Below, in pieces: positions 32,223 to 45,538 of a stretch of 64,000 bases of DNA (position 1 is the first letter of the stretch; each line of letters opens with the position of its first letter). Below the pieces are notes generated by a model. That model saw only the letters and a program-made list of their open reading frames with translations. It had not been told where the DNA came from and ran no database searches. Origin of the DNA: Mortierella hygrophila (lineage: Eukaryota > Mortierellomycota > Mortierellomycetes > Mortierellales > Mortierellaceae); assembly GCA_015680625.1 (NCBI GenBank), contig JAAAXW010000074.1, positions 1 through 64,000 of the forward strand, written 5' to 3'. Position numbers and translations under genes: made by a program.

Positions 32223-34465
32223 ATGATGCGTCCATGGCTACTCCGAGCACAACAGGCGACAGGAACACGACGTCTCTCATACGACCACACACCGAGGATA
32301 CAACCCTGCGGAATAAGAACACTAACCACAGCACACAGTCTCCACCACCCGCAGCAACAACGCCCCGTTCACGCGGCACCACCGCCAACAAGAAACTTGG
32401 TCAAGGGCCGCTGGGAACCCATCATCGGTCTCGAGATCCACGCCCAGATAAAGTCGAACACAAAGTTATTCTCTGATGGCCAGACGTCTTTCAATGCACC
32501 CACCAATACCCATGTCACCCTCATCGATGCTGCCTATCCCGGCACCTTGCCCGTAACGTCTCTTTTGATCAGTTTTGTTGCAGTTATCACTCATTAATCA
32601 ATCACATACCATCTCATTGATCGCTAGTTGATCAATCGCCATCGGCTTGAAACCTAACAGAAATCAGTTATTTGTATCAATCGATTTAGCAATTGAGCCA
32701 GGAATGTGTGGATCTGGCCGTCAAGACTTCCCTTGCCCTGGACGCCCATGTCTACCCGGTATCGTCCTTTGATCGCAAACACTACTTCTACCCAGATCTA
32801 CCCCAAGGATACCAAATCACCCAGCATTACGGTAACAACTTATGCCTTTGAACTACGCTAGCTTGGAAAATGGAAGTCGTTTACTCACATATTCGTATAC
32901 TTTTTTTCAATCGCTATTTAGAACCGTTGGCGCAGAATGGCAAAATTGAGCTGTCACCGCTGGACGGACTGGATTATCACTTGACTGTCGGGATCGAGCA
33001 ACTGCAGCTGGAGCAAGATACAGGAAAATCACTTCACGATGTCTATCCGGGGCTTACACTATTGGATTTCAATCGTGCCGGGACTGGACTGATGGAGATT
33101 GTGACCAAGCCTGATTTGCGGTCGTCCAAGGAGGCTGGTATCTTGGTCAAGAAATTGCAAGCTCTCTTGCGCGCTATCAACAGTTCTGACGGAAACATGG
33201 ACGAGGTAATTATTGATCTTTTTGAGAATTCGAGAAGCACACGGGGAGCGGAATGAGAAAGTGGCACACGTCTAAATGTTTGGTTGTCCATGGTATTCTA
33301 GGGATCCATGCGATGCGATGTTAATGTGTCTGTGCATGAAGTCGGAAAGGCCTACGGAGAGCGCAGCGAGTTGAAGAACCTCAACAGTATTAAGTCAGTT
33401 GTCGATGCTATTGGTAAGTTTCGTGTCGAAAAACGTCATTGCCGTAAAAAAAAAAGGCGTGGTAATTAACGCCATAGCAACTTCATGCAGCCACACCAAG
33501 GCACTCATACTTTGTTGCTACACATCTTGAAAACATATAGACGCGGAGATCGCGCGCCAAATCGAGGCATACGAATCCAATGAGCCAGTAACACAAGAAA
33601 CCAGAGGATTTGATGTCTCCACAGGAACGACATTCAGGATTAGAAGCAAGGAGTCCGCACCAGATTACCGATACATGCCAGAGCCCGATCTGCCACGCCT
33701 AGTTTTGGATTTGGCGACGATCCGTGCTCTGAAGGCGCAACTTCCAGAACTCCCAGATGTGCAGAGGGAACGTATTATGAGCCAGTACGATTTGAGCTTG
33801 ATTGAGACACGGACACTGATGGGCGAGGATGGGATGGTTGAGTACTTTGAAAGTGTGGTGTCGAAAGGACCTTCGGCCAAGAGTGTCATTACTTGGTGAG
33901 TCTTTGTTGAGTTGCGAATTGATGACTACTTTACAAAGTAACGAGGGTGTTTCTAACAATTATTTTATATTTGATGATGAAATATAGGACAATTCATGAG
34001 CTGCTGGGAAGGTTAAATACGCGCGGTATCAAGTTCTCTCCAAAGGTCGTCAAAGCCCCCCAACTCGAATCCCTCATCAACTGTGTCGACCGCGGCGTGA
34101 TATCCGCAAAAGTCGGCAAGACCATCCTCAACCTAATGATCGAAGGTGACCTACGCGACGCAGAAGCGATCGTAGAAGAAAAGGGATGGAAGCAGATGGA
34201 GAATCATGACGAATTGGATAAGCTGTGCGAGGATATGATGTCCCAGTATCAGGATAAAGTTAAGGCGGTCCAGAAGGGGAATGTGGGAGTGTTGGGGTTC
34301 TTTGTGGGCCAGATTATGAAGCAGAGTAAAGGGCGCGCTAATCCTGTGGTTGTGAACCAGATCTTGAGGACCAAGATGGGCTTACCAGAGGTGTCCGAGT
34401 CTGAGGGCTCTGGACAGTCAAGTAGTAGTGACCAAGGGCAGAAGAGCAAGAAGAAGAAGAAGTGA
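32223..34465 (+). CDS. gatB: Mitochondrial glutamyl-tRNA(Gln) amidotransferase subunit B
   Basis: Six exons: 32223-32552, 32690-32831, 32922-33205, 33302-33413, 33541-33895, 33988-34465; 566 residues. The first 55 residues are Arg/His/Gln-rich with few acids, as in a mitochondrial presequence. The GatB core follows: EPIIGLEIHAQIKSNTKLFS, DAAYPGTLPQLSQECVDLA, RKHYFYPDLPQGYQITQ, DFNRAGTGLMEIVTKPDL, GSMRCDVNVSVH, ERSELKNLNSIKSV, TRGFD and DYRYMPEPDLP. The C-terminal GatB/YqeY helical domain (AKVGKTILNLMIE, KVKAVQKGN, GFFVGQIMKQSKGRANP) ends in a Lys-rich tail. With GatA and GatF/C it converts Glu-tRNA(Gln) to Gln-tRNA(Gln) in mitochondria. Confidence 0.95.
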
Positions 34466-35011
34466 AAGAGATAAACCATATTGAAAGGATCGATAGCTGA
34501 GCGTTAGACAGACGACCAATTGCTCGTCATGGCAGAGGAACGATGTGAATCGCACGGGTTGCACAAACAATTTTTTCATACTGACTTCCATAATTCCAAA
34601 CAAGTGTCGGACCTGTGTGTGTGTGTTTGCGTGTGTGACGAAGATTTACCTGTCCAATTGCAACGCACTCAACTGAGCAAAAGGAGTAAGTCTGTGCCCA
34701 ACATACACTTCTCACTCTGTCACTCGCTGACACTTTTTTTTTTTTTTACCTTCTCTCAATTGCATTAACGAGTCCTTCTTCACCCTTTCTCTTTTTCATC
34801 CTCCCTCCTTCTTCCTCTCTCACCTACCCACACACGCGTCCCTCTGCCCCCTTCCTCATTGGCACTTCGACACACACCCCGCCCCACCCCTAACCTTCAA
34901 CTCCCTCTTAGCCGTCGCCAAATGTCAATTAGTTCCTCACCATCCCCTAACCACCCCTAAAACATAACACAAAAAACACAAAAAAAAAACCACAAAACAT
35001 TCACAAGTATT
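34466..35011. other. Intergenic leader region of PAN2
   Basis: About 550 bases with a (GT)n-like run near 34616-34637, a T tract at 34735-34747 and a long C/T-then-A/C-rich leader ending directly before the ATG. No gene seen. Confidence 0.6.
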
Positions 35012-38000
35012 ATGGCCGAAACTCCATTCAGGCCTCTTAATGTCATCGCCGGCGCAGATCCTGCCATCCCAGTGACCAGTGTCAAGTTTGATCCCCACCA
35101 CGAACTCGTCTGGGCCGCTAATGAAAATGTAATTACAAACTCGCAGTTGTCAGTTGTAGTAGCATCAGTGTTGTCTTGATGCTTTGCGTGACGATAACCC
35201 TTGTGTGAAGAATCAACCGTTCATGTGTTTGTGTTGAAAGAGAAAACATTTTCAGACTTGGTTTCTTATTCCGTCAAATGCTATTTTGTATGAAATACGT
35301 AGGGGTACATATCGTCATACTATGGCGCAGGATTGCAACGGTACTCGAGTTTCAAGGCTCACAAGGGCCCCGTCCGGCAGATGATGGTACTGGATCGTGG
35401 GATTGTCTCGATCGGCAAAGATAGTATCCATCTCTCCAACCGTCGTGGCGTTGCCAGCTGGAACCTCCTGCAAGTGGTTCACTTCTGCTCAATTATTTGT
35501 ACCGTTGAATATTTATCTGATCTGTTTGATCCTATGATGGTGGAGAACTTGTCAAAACTAATACCATGAACCATCCCTTTCCCTTTTTTTGCATGGATAT
35601 GTGGAACACGGGTCGAATTACACAGTGATGACAGTGCACACGACCTTCACTCGATGGCACTCATGGGCAACGCCGAGATTGTTGTGGCAGGACAACAGGA
35701 TAAGATTCTGTCCATCAACATGATTCGAGGAATCGTTACCAAGAAGGTATTTTATCACTCGTTTTCCCTTTACTAAAGACTTTCTACAGGCATAGAATGC
35801 CAGTCGAAGTAATACCCGCTGCATGATTATTCACACAAACTTGGGGACAACCCACGCAAACCATTCCCCGCATAGGTCGAGACAGATTCTGAGATTGTCG
35901 TGATGAAGAAATCACGACTGCTAGTATGCGGATCGACCCGAGGAGACTTGATCCTTCACGACCCACGATCCATGGCAGTGGAACACAGGATTCAGGCCCA
36001 TACAGGTACCATCTCGGATCTGGATGTTTCAGGAAACTTGATTGTCACTTGCGGGTTTTCGGAACGACAGGGCACTTTGATCATCGATCCTCTGGTCAAG
36101 GTCTACGACATGCGTACAATGCGATCGCTCGCGCCGATCCCGTTCCCCAATGGACCCTCCTTCCTCAAAATGCACCCAAAGCTCTCGACGACTGTGTGCA
36201 TTGCATCCCAGACTGGACAATTTCAGATGTGCGACGTCGGAAACCTCACCAGCGGAATTCAGTTCTACCAGGTACACCATCAACAACAAGAACATACATT
36301 ACATTCACTGAAATCATTGGAATAATGGCACTAACAGCCATTCACTTGAACTTTGGAATAGATCAACACATCGAGCTATGTCAATTGCTTTGATATCTCG
36401 TACAGCGGCGAGATGGTGGCACTTGGTGATGCGACAAACGTAGTACACATGTGGGGCGACAAACAGGAACCTCAGATGAACCACTTTTCCAACCCAATCG
36501 ACGCTCCGACCATGCCAGTACCACCCACCGTCGCCGTTGGCGACAACGACCCTCTGTCTTCAATCGGGATGCCCTATTACACGGAACAGTTGCTCTCAGC
36601 ATGGCCCGCCAAGACCATCTTCCCTGTCGGACGAAAGCCACAACCGATCCCCTCTGTCATCTTGGACAACATGAAAATGATTGACTTTGTTGGATATGCA
36701 CCCAACCCTGGCCTCAGATTGCGTAACCAGGCACCATCTCTGCCCAAGGTCAACTTGCGGGATACGCCAAAGTTCAGGAGCGAACAGCAGAAGGAGTTGT
36801 ACTTTGGCAAGAGGAAAGGATCGATGGCGGTGGCTCAGGATCAGGATGATGCCGATGTGGATCTTGCTACCGGAATCGTGCCAAAGTACTATAAGCGCGT
36901 CGAAATCAAGTACAGCAAGTTTGGCGTCGAAGATTTCGACTTTGGGTAAGCTTTCTTTGATTTGTCTGCATTCCTAGGATGAGCATTGTCACTCGTCGTA
37001 ATGTATAACTGATCATATGTTGTTGTTGTTTTTTCATTCTGGTGAACAGGTTCTACAACAAAACGCAGTTTGGAGGTCTGGAGACGCATATCGCCAACTC
37101 GTACTGCAACGCTCTTCTACAGGTCTTGTTCTTCACACCCCTACTCAGGACCTTGGCCAAGGCTCACATCGGCCAAACATGTCCTCGCGAGAACTGTCTG
37201 ACATGCGAACTTGGATTCTTGTTCCGGATGCTGGAGGATGCCAATGGACAAAACTGCCAAGCCCGTAACTTTTTGCGCGCCTTTAGCACCATTCCACAAG
37301 GTAATAGCAGGATGCTAGAATCGTGTGCGTCAAAACCAGGGAATGGAAAGTAGGTTAAATATTGACCCTTTTGTTGTGGTTCACTCTTTAATATCAAATA
37401 GCATCTGCACTGGGCCTGTTTGAACCTGATGAGCCCGACAGCAAGACAATGTACTCATCCTTGATCCAGAACTTCAACCGCTTTGTGCTGGAGCAACTTC
37501 ATCAGGAATGCAGTTTGGACAGAGCCTCAGCAGCAGCAGGACTCAACAGCTCATCGGGATCGGCGACTTCTCCCATTCAGCGGGTTTTCGGAATGAAGAC
37601 GGCCAATACTAACATATGTGGACATTGTGGACTCGAAGAAGAACGGATCACGTACCCCTTTGTTCTTGATCTGATGTGGCCCAAGCCCGTAAGTTTCAAA
37701 TTAATTGATCCGTTGCAAGGGATTTTTCACTCAAGTACCACATAGTGCCACAAGATATTTGATTCACTGATCAAAATTCTTTCGGCCTTCACCTTCTTCC
37801 TTTGTTACTATCAGCCTGCGCCAACAAACGCACACCAGTCGTCCAAGAACCACCATCACCATAAGGCCAAGGAACAGCAGCACCCTATGTCGTTTGCTGA
37901 TGTCTTGAAGGCGTCCATCTGGAGAGAGTCGCACAACCGGGTATGGTGCACACAGTGCCAGCAGTACCAACCAACGACCAGTCGCAAAACTCTCCAGGAT

Positions 38001-40451
38001 CTTCCTCTGGTTCTCAGCATCAACACAGCCATCAACTCGAAGGAGCAGCCGACTGCTTCCTCGGGTATGTTTTTGGACGACCATGGCAAGGGCGCCGAAT
38101 GGCTGCCTCTCAGGTACGGCACGTGGCTCGCCAACAGTATACTTGGAATAGAAACACTCAACCAGTCGTCAACTTTTCTAACGTCGACCCTTGCTATTTC
38201 GTCACTAGGTTCTCGTTGGGCGTGGATGACAAGAATGTTCAAGTGTTTGAGAGTGGAGCGCCCGAAACTGGCGACTTCCCTTTGAATGCAGAATATGAAC
38301 TCACTGTAAGTATTCTCTTAACTTCTACCATCGGATCATACAACGCGACGTATGCAAGCGAAATATATTTTGACACCTACTCCTCTTTTATCATCATATA
38401 GGCTGTCGTCAGTCAGGTGCAGACAATCGGTGATGTCCCCCATCTCGTCTCTCACATCAAAGGTAACCGACAGGTCAGGTGTATGGCTATTGGTAGCATT
38501 ACATGTCCTTGGCTACCGACATTTCCTTGTGGATATACGTTACTAAACCAACTCCTCTTTCTCCCCTCTTTTTCCATTAGTTATATCTGATAACGATCTT
38601 GAGACTTCTGAGCAGTCGCCTTGGTATATTTTCAACGACTTTTTGGTCAAGAACGTGCAAGAAGGCGAAATCTCGCAGTTTCCCAACTCTTGGAAGGTAG
38701 GATGAAGCACTCATTGGAAACCGTTGACTGACTCCTGGAAACGGTTTGTATAGAACTCGAAACTAACTGTGGGCACCTCACCTTTTGAATGAAATAGTTA
38801 CCTTCAATCCTATACTATACCAAGATCAATAATGGTCCCCCACCTATGATCTCGGAGACACCTGACGGCCCAGATACCAGCATTCTTCACATGGACCTTT
38901 CCATCTCAAAGTATGACTTGAATCTTTTAAGCGTTTGTTTGTCGCGAATACCTCCTGACCGTGCCCACTCTGTTCAACAACGCCCTCCCCAATTAGACAC
39001 CGAGACCCCAACTATATGTTCTACCAGCCTCTAAGGCCAGAGGAGATCAAGCCAGACGAAAAGATGTTAATCGCGATCGACACAGAGTTCGTAGCGCTCA
39101 GTCGAGTAAGTCTTCTGCTGCGATATTCTTCCACAAGTGCTCATGTCGTCTTTTCCCAATTATTTACTAACTAAAAAGTGCACCTTTTAATTTTGTAGGA
39201 GGAGACAGAGATTCGGAGTGATGGTACAAAGTCGCTACTCCGCCCGCCAAGGATGAGTCTGGCAAGGGTGTCTGTTCTTCGCGGCGATGAGGGTCCTCTG
39301 GAGTACGTACCTTTTATTGACGACTACATTGCAACCTCTGAGCCTGTCGTGGATTATTTGACTGAGTACTCTGGCATTCAACCCGGCGATCTGGATCCGG
39401 GAAAGTCCAAGCATACGTTGGTACCTTTGAAGGTGGCGTACAAGCGTCTTCGAGTCCTTGTCGACATGGGGTGTATCTTTGTTGGACACGGTCTGCGCCA
39501 GGATTTCCGTATCATTAGTAAGTGTGTGAGCCCGTGTTACCTTGTCTTGTGAGAAGAGCAGGGCGTGTTACTGTTGCGAACCTAGGCTAATTGAGATTTA
39601 ACGCGCGTTTTGATAGATATCTTGGTTCCGCCTGAGCAAGTCAAGGACACGGTCGATATTTTCCACATTAAGAACCGTCAAAGGTGAAGCAACGCGCATT
39701 ATGATATCAGCACTATGGTGATAGACTTGCGTGCACTTTCTGACTCGGTTTCTCCTCTATCATCATAACTTATAGGAAAATCTCACTGAGGTTCTTGGTT
39801 TGGTATCTGCTGCACCAGGACATTCAATCAGAGACACACAACTCGATCGAAGATGCCCGCACAGCATTGGCACTCTACAAAAAGTATCTCGAGCTCAAGG
39901 AAAACGGTCTTTTCCAGGAAGTTCTTGAGGATATTTATAACGAGGGAAGAAAGAACAACTGGAAGCCCACCCCTGGTCAGTTCCCTTCTCCTTGGCCTCG
40001 GACATCGACACCAGTGATGGTCAATAATGGACCTGGCGGTGGAGCTACTTTCCAGACTCTTTCACGACCTACCACGCCTGCGACGCCTGCGACCCCTGGG
40101 ACTCCCTCAATAGGATCGGTGCCCGTAGTGTTGGGACCTTCTCCTGCAGGCGGAATTGTTGGCGTTGGAGGTGCGAATGCGAGTGGTGGCAGTATTGTGA
40201 TGACAGCTCCTACTTCATTACAGTCGCCGCTTGGTATGTCTGTTCATCAACAGCAGATGCAGCAGCAGCAAATGCATCACCATCAACAACAACAACAGAT
40301 GTTCTTGCAGCAGCAGCAGCAGCAACAATGGTCGCAGCAGCAACAGCAGCAACAGCATGGATACGCGTATCCTATGGGCGGCCAACAGCCCCAGCAGCAA
40401 CAGCCTCCACCCCACATGTATCAACAACAGCGCCCTTTCCCTCCATCATGA
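35012..40451 (+). CDS. PAN2: PAN2, catalytic subunit of the PAN2-PAN3 poly(A) deadenylase
   Basis: Sixteen exons can be joined without a phase error into 1259 residues: 35012-35128, 35303-35469, 35626-35746, 35876-36271, 36362-36945, 37050-37300, 37402-37688, 37815-38113, 38209-38305, 38402-38462, 38581-38696, 38798-38910, 38997-39105, 39199-39517, 39617-39683, 39776-40451. The parts are a WD40-like N-terminus (SVKFDPHHELVWAANE, IVVAGQQDKILSIN, LVCGSTRGDLILHDP), a linker, then a catalytically dead ubiquitin-hydrolase-like domain (GLETHIANSYCNALLQVLFF). A DEDD exonuclease domain ends it (AIDTEFVAL, FVGHGLRQDF, VDIFH, HNSIEDARTALALY). A Gln/His-rich tail of about 110 residues follows. The complex shortens mRNA poly(A) tails in the cytoplasm; all four acidic exonuclease residues and the His are visible. 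Intron 2 is of GC-AG type. Confidence 0.95.
35470..35625 (+). other. GC-AG intron within PAN2
   Basis: Only a donor GCAAGT after CCTCCT (35469) joined to CACAG (35625) keeps the frame (WNLL-DDSAHDLHSM). The nearby GTGGTT would give a stop with the only acceptor. GCAAGT is the consensus of GC-AG introns. Confidence 0.7.
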
Positions 40452-42029
40452 GTGTAGCTTGTTAGAAGTAGCTATCGCTAGTTCTCTTTGTTCATTATTA
40501 TTCTACCCTTCCCTTCATTTTACTGCACATGTGGTTCACTCTCGTCCCTGGAACTCTTTTTCTCCCCTTCACTCTTTTTCCAGTATCTCGTTATTCTTTA
40601 CACATTCTCATCACTACCTTTCATTATTGTGTTTCCCTCCTCCTCCCCTTTACAAAACTCCTCGTATCTTCACCTCCACCCATCCATCAAGTTAGACGAT
40701 AAGAGAGAAAGAAACCACCGCGTCTCTACCACTCCTTTCACTGCCATTCCTTCCCGCATTCTCATTCTTCCAGAAATAAACATTTCCAACACAAAATCCC
40801 AAGAAAAATGGTGCTAATTTCCATTGTCGTCCTCTGTGCATTTAATGTCCCACCTCTACATTTTCCATATCCAGCACCTTCCTTCTTTCCTTCCTTCCTT
40901 CCTCTTTCACTTCTTCTCTACGCGTCAGCGGATCAAGACAGGTCTGCCGGACGGCCGAACATTCGAGTCCAGGATAGCAATTGAATATTCTGTCATGATC
41001 TACAACCTTCGCCACTCTTGAAGCAGGAGGGCTGGCCGTCGATGAAGCTCCGGGGGGGTTTGACACTACAGTATCGCAAACTTAAAAACTCCTAGGCCAA
41101 TATAAATACACCTGAACACGTTCTTGTTTGTGAGATTACTTTCTTTTCCCCGTCGAAGAAAAAATTAGGCCCTGCTGGTGATTCTGGAAGATATGAGTGA
41201 AGTAAGGTAACAACAGGTTGCAAAGGGAAGTGTGAGCAATGGAGATCGTACGTGGGGGGGAACAGGTGAAAACGATGTTGTTGAGAAAATAACAGTACTT
41301 CACCCCCACCCTCCCCAACCCTCATTCTCTTTTCAACGCACGCGTCGCTTACGATTGAAACCATTATCGCGCATTCAAGTAGAAAGTTATAACCCATAGT
41401 ACTTAATATATCGGTACCTTTAGAAAAGAGGGCTCGAGAACGTTTTTTAAATCAAGCAAGCTATCGAAGAGAGTAAATGTATATGTAAAAGAGAAATAGT
41501 GGTGACAAAAGTGATGTAGGAAAGGGACAACGAAAGAGGGAGTGTGAAGGGAGAAAGAGAGAAGAGAGAGAGAGAGAGAGACAAGGTTGGGAGAGAATGG
41601 TTTTTCTGAGGGAAACAAAGGAAAAATGAACAATGAAGGACAAAGCAAAAAAGAAGAGTACAAAAGAAATTGAGTCGCGAGGAGGCCCAAGTGGTTGTCG
41701 ATGATCAATGAAATCGACATGACTAAAAAGAAAAAAGGTAGAGCGAAGAAAGGATGAAAAGTAGAGAATCAGTTTATGAAAGGAGAAAGAGGGCGAAGCT
41801 GTAAATGAATCTTTGGAGAGAGATAGAGAGAGAGAGTGAGTTTGAGCATTGATTCGCAAACTAAGAGTTATCTAGAGATTAGAAAAGATATGAGTATCAT
41901 ATCATTAGCAGGAGATATGGCTAAAGTAAGCGTTTGTTACATGGAGTAAGCATGGCTTTACACATTGTCACTTTGATAATGTCTGGCTTCTTACATTAAA
42001 ACACGCTCGCGAAAGAGCACTCGCTCCTC
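40452..42029. other. PAN2 3' region and GA-rich intergenic DNA
   Basis: About 1.6 kb. CT-rich sequence up to about 40925, then AT-richer DNA, then a GA-rich block (41440-41860) which on the minus strand would be a CT-rich leader with a long TC run (41565-41580), but no gene follows it. Nothing coding is supported. Confidence 0.5.
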
Positions 42030-42365
42030 GCTCTTTCATTCCCTCATCCACTCGTCTCTCACTCTCTTCGTCCACTCGTCTCGTTGCCTCTCCATCAACA
42101 TGACAGAACAGGGTCAAAGGTTGTCAGTCGTACTGATGGTGAGAAACGAACGTCGAACGGAGGGCATCCGAGCCAAGGCGCTGGAGTATTAAAAAGACAG
42201 TTACGAGATGAGCGGAGAATCGAGTAGCAATGGACGGGAGGATGAAGTAGCGAGGAAGGGAGACGATACTTAATGCCCATTTTTTTGCCCCCTTGTTGTT
42301 TGCCAAGGTTCCCACGCGTCACATCTTCCCTCCATATAATTACTCCTTCTTCTTTCTTTGTTTTT
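42030..42365 (+). repeat. Promoter-bearing dispersed repeat, copy 2
   Basis: Inverse-oriented match of 12945-13290. It shares the CCCCCTTGTTGTTTGC box, GGTTCCCACGCGTCACATC, CTTCCCTCCATATAATTACTCC and the CT-rich start of a leader. Here the promoter points right, toward an ATG at 42387/42397. Confidence 0.6.
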
Positions 42366-42386
42366 CTTCCTTCTTTCTTTCAACAA

Positions 42387-42955
42387 ATGAACATCCATGA
42401 CCGAGGACCTCCTCAACACCACGGGTCCTTTCTTGGGCTGCATCGACTTCTTCATCACCGCCGCATCATTCGCCTGGATCTGCTCCAAGGACAGTGTCTC
42501 GAGGGCTGAGGCATCCTTTGGAACATCGCCTGGACTTTGTCACCTTTGAAGCAAGTAATCGCCATCCTCATCTTGGCCGGATCGTTTGGGTACTTTCACT
42601 CAAACGACGAAGGGGTCTTGTTCTTTGAAGCCTCCCTATCCAGTGGCGCAAATTGCCTATGAACATCCAACGAGAACGCAGAGACTGTACTCTCTGCACT
42701 CTCCCGCATAATGCGCGCAATGTCTGGTGGCGGCTCCATTTTCGCTCCATTATTCTTAATATAGCCCCTTTCCCATGTGTGGGGCGGATCTGGAGACAAG
42801 TCAGCACTTCCTTTGGAGGCCTTTCAACTCTAAATTATAATATGGTGTTTTTTACATATCTGCAGATCTTGCTGATATCCACCGCGACCAATAGAGGAGA
42901 GTGTATGCATGATATCAACTATGTAAAACAACCACTGTGACATGTAAATACCATC
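42387..42955 (+). other. Open-frame remnants downstream of the duplicated promoter
   Basis: Two nearby ATGs (42387, 42397). The second opens a short frame MTEDLLNTTGPFLGCIDFF followed by AASFAWICSKD and stops after 50 codons. The continuation may be KQVIAILILAGSFGYF in another frame. On the opposite strand a frame reads IARIMRESAESTVSAFSLDV. None is convincing alone; probably a broken gene, family unknown. Confidence 0.3.
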
Positions 42956-43540
42956 ACATCCTCCAAACAACAAAGTCCTCTTATTTTTCGCAAACCAATC
43001 TCTTGAATATGTCCACCTACTATTAGACTGTACCCCTCACTGCAAGATTCAGGTGAGTAGTTCTTATATATAGTCATCTAAGGCACCTGTCCTCTCAACT
43101 GCATCTCTATGGTGAAATACAGGGGAAATACTACATTTTAAGGGATCTTGTGCTACCTGTTGCCATCTCACCCTAAGTTCTCTTGCGTACTTTGGAGAAA
43201 TATCGTAGCTATAGAAGTCTACTGTGCATTCCTTGGGCTTTCGGATATTTTTTATATGCTTTTTTATATCCTTTGCACTTGGAGAGGTGGCTTTCAAGAT
43301 AAGTTAAGGAACGAGCCTCGACTGCGGACTGCATCTGCAGCGTCTTTTTTCCCTGAACCGGACCCTGTCAAGCCCCTTCATGACATCCCTATATTCATAT
43401 TGATCGGTACCATCCTTGCCTCCATCTGGAGGTGCCACCACGCCTTTGTCCGCGAGGTTCAAGCCTGTGAACCTCGCTTGGTCCATTGTTGCATCTCATC
43501 TTCTGTCCACTATGTCTTCATTCTCTATTAAGGGCAATAG
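42956..43540 (+). pseudogene. Second LINE-type 3' relic
   Basis: A short frame reads SLEYVHLLLDCTPHCKIQ, matching the E-x-x-H-L-L-x-x-C half of the post-reverse-transcriptase zinc finger. Further right another frame carries LHDIPIFILIGTILASIW and RCHHAFVREVQ, typical of the end of such ORFs. Frames are broken between them. This is a different subfamily from the relic at 10.3-11.4 kb. Confidence 0.45.
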
Positions 43541-44538
43541 TCATCAGTGCCCCTTATATTCTCAGGGCGCTCAATAAAGAGTCCAGCTTCTTTCTCACCA
43601 TTTTCCTCCCCCAGCTGTTCATATCACAAGGGTAGATGAAACCCGCACAGCATCTAGCACCGGCAAGGTTACCGCCGGGTGTACAAGAGTCCTTCTCTCT
43701 ACGACAACTTTGTTCAGCAACGCCATTGATCAGACACCAGGTTAGATAAAAAAAACTCTTGATCGGTCAAGGCCTTTACAGGTACGTCCCTTTGATTCAT
43801 GAAATCGTTTCGTGAAGCGCCCTTGAACGCGACGGCAAGAAGGGCTAAGATCAAAGTGAGGTAAAAGATGGTTGGCCTGATGTGAATTTGTGTTTCATGG
43901 GGGTTGGGGAGGGAAGGTTACATGAAAGGAGAAAGAAAAGTATCCCAACAAACGCCAAGAAAATGTGATTGAGTTGGAGAGAGGGAGTAAAAAGTCAGAT
44001 CAAAAGAGGATCGATTATTCCCTCCCTTCGCCCTGAGTGTTTCTTTACCTTTGGTGCGTACATTTACACAGCACCTTTACAAAAAATTGATGCATACCCG
44101 TTGTACCCTTGATTATTTTGCGAAGGAAACGAACACTTTGAACGAGGGTTGGCGGTGTGGGTTAGAGACTGAGAAAAGACAGAAAGAGTCGTGAAGGCGG
44201 ATTTAATGTCGGAGAGATTTTATATAGCTTGGTGGTTAAAAGAAAAGAGACAGAGAGAGAAAATGGGATAGTATGTTGTGTGAAAAGAGATGATACAACG
44301 GATGTGGAAGAGATGCAGCAAGAGCGACAATCACAAGACTGACAACGGTTGGATTGGACCATGCAAAAATCATATGATTTTTTTTGTAGCCTTCCCAAGG
44401 GGCACGTACCCATTTTTTTTTCTTTCTTGTTTCCCCTACTCACCACACTCCTCAATCACCCACTCGCTCACTCTCAACATACTCACACTTACGCGCAACA
44501 CCGCACTCAACCTCTCTTAACCAACTACCACCACAACC
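43541..44538. other. Unassigned; leader of the first coiled-coil family gene
   Basis: No gene recognised. The last 120 bases form a CT/AC-rich leader before the ATG at 44539. Confidence 0.5.
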
Positions 44539-44931
44539 ATGAACCAGCAGCCCCCCACAAAACTCGACCCGTCTTCCAGCTTCAGCTCGACCACCATCAC
44601 CAGCACCACAGGCGACGCCTCCAAGCCTCAAAGATCCGATGAGGCTGCCATCATCGGCTACATAAGGGAAGAAATGGAACGCAAGTGTAGGCAGCTCCAG
44701 GATGTCGAGTGCGCCTACACCTACCTGACGACCCACTGGGAGGATCAGATGAACCTTGAGGCGTTTGCCATCCACCGACACGGGTACGTTGTCCATCAGT
44801 GCTGGCATACGTCGGTGGCGACTTGGAACTATCGGGATCGATTGCAGGAAGCGGTGGTTAAGCTCGAGAGTGAGCTCAAGGAGATTCGACAAGAGTTGAG
44901 AGATATTGTTATTGCCATTGGTCGCAAGTGA
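44539..44931 (+). CDS. Small coiled-coil family protein, member A (hypothetical)
   Basis: A single exon of 130 residues. A Thr/Ser-rich first 30 residues (SSSFSSTTITSTTGD) is followed by a helix IREEMERKCRQLQDVECAY, a middle part with Trp/His/Tyr (TTHWEDQ, YVVHQCWHTS, ATWNYRDRL) and a heptad-like C-terminal helix LQEAVVKLESELKEIRQEL. It aligns over its whole length with the protein at 53509 and partly with relics at 45539 and 46100. No signal peptide, no membrane segment, no known family. Two intact copies with conserved Trp, His and Tyr positions argue for a real gene. Confidence 0.7.
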   Translation: MNQQPPTKLDPSSSFSSTTITSTTGDASKPQRSDEAAIIGYIREEMERKCRQLQDVECAYTYLTTHWEDQMNLEAFAIHRHGYVVHQCWHTSVATWNYRDRLQEAVVKLESELKEIRQELRDIVIAIGRK

Positions 44932-45538
44932 GCGAAAGGGAGGGAGAGAGCGGATGAGGAAGAACGCGGGCTCTTTGGATTTACCGTGCGCTCATATGTG
45001 AGCATGCACATACCCAGTAGTTTAGTTTCTTTCGTGCTGGACACACTCTGCAACTGCAAGTTCCTTATGCCTTCTTCCATTTTCAAGATTCAGATGAATA
45101 AAAATGATTAAAAAGTTTAGAAAGTAGAAGAAGCTTAATGAATGAGAAAGAGGAAGAGAAAGAAAAAAAAGCCCGAGTGGAGAGTGAGAGAGGGCTAGTA
45201 TTGAAGAGGGAAGAAATGGGTCATTTTTCTATTAGGAAAGGATCTGGCATGAAGAGAGTAGAAAGCCTTGCAATGTAAGTATACAGTGTTCACGTCCTAA
45301 GTGTAGCGTGTCCTTGACTAGCGCTCGTTTCCCTTACCTCTGGTCGTTTCGCTTTCTGATCTTCCTTCGCCGCCTTTGTATCCCCTTCACTCGAACAAGG
45401 CCATGACATTTCCATTTGGACTACACTCAACAACTCGTGATCCATTCTCCATACTTTTTCTGAGGCCTCTCGTGTCTCTTTCTTTTCCTCCTTTTTCACG
45501 CCACACTCATACACTCACCAAAAGATATATCCACCACC

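Noticed and set aside
41403..41859. Minus-strand frames rich in Ser/Phe/Leu
   Set aside because: Low-complexity translation of a CT-rich tract, as in the many leaders of this window.
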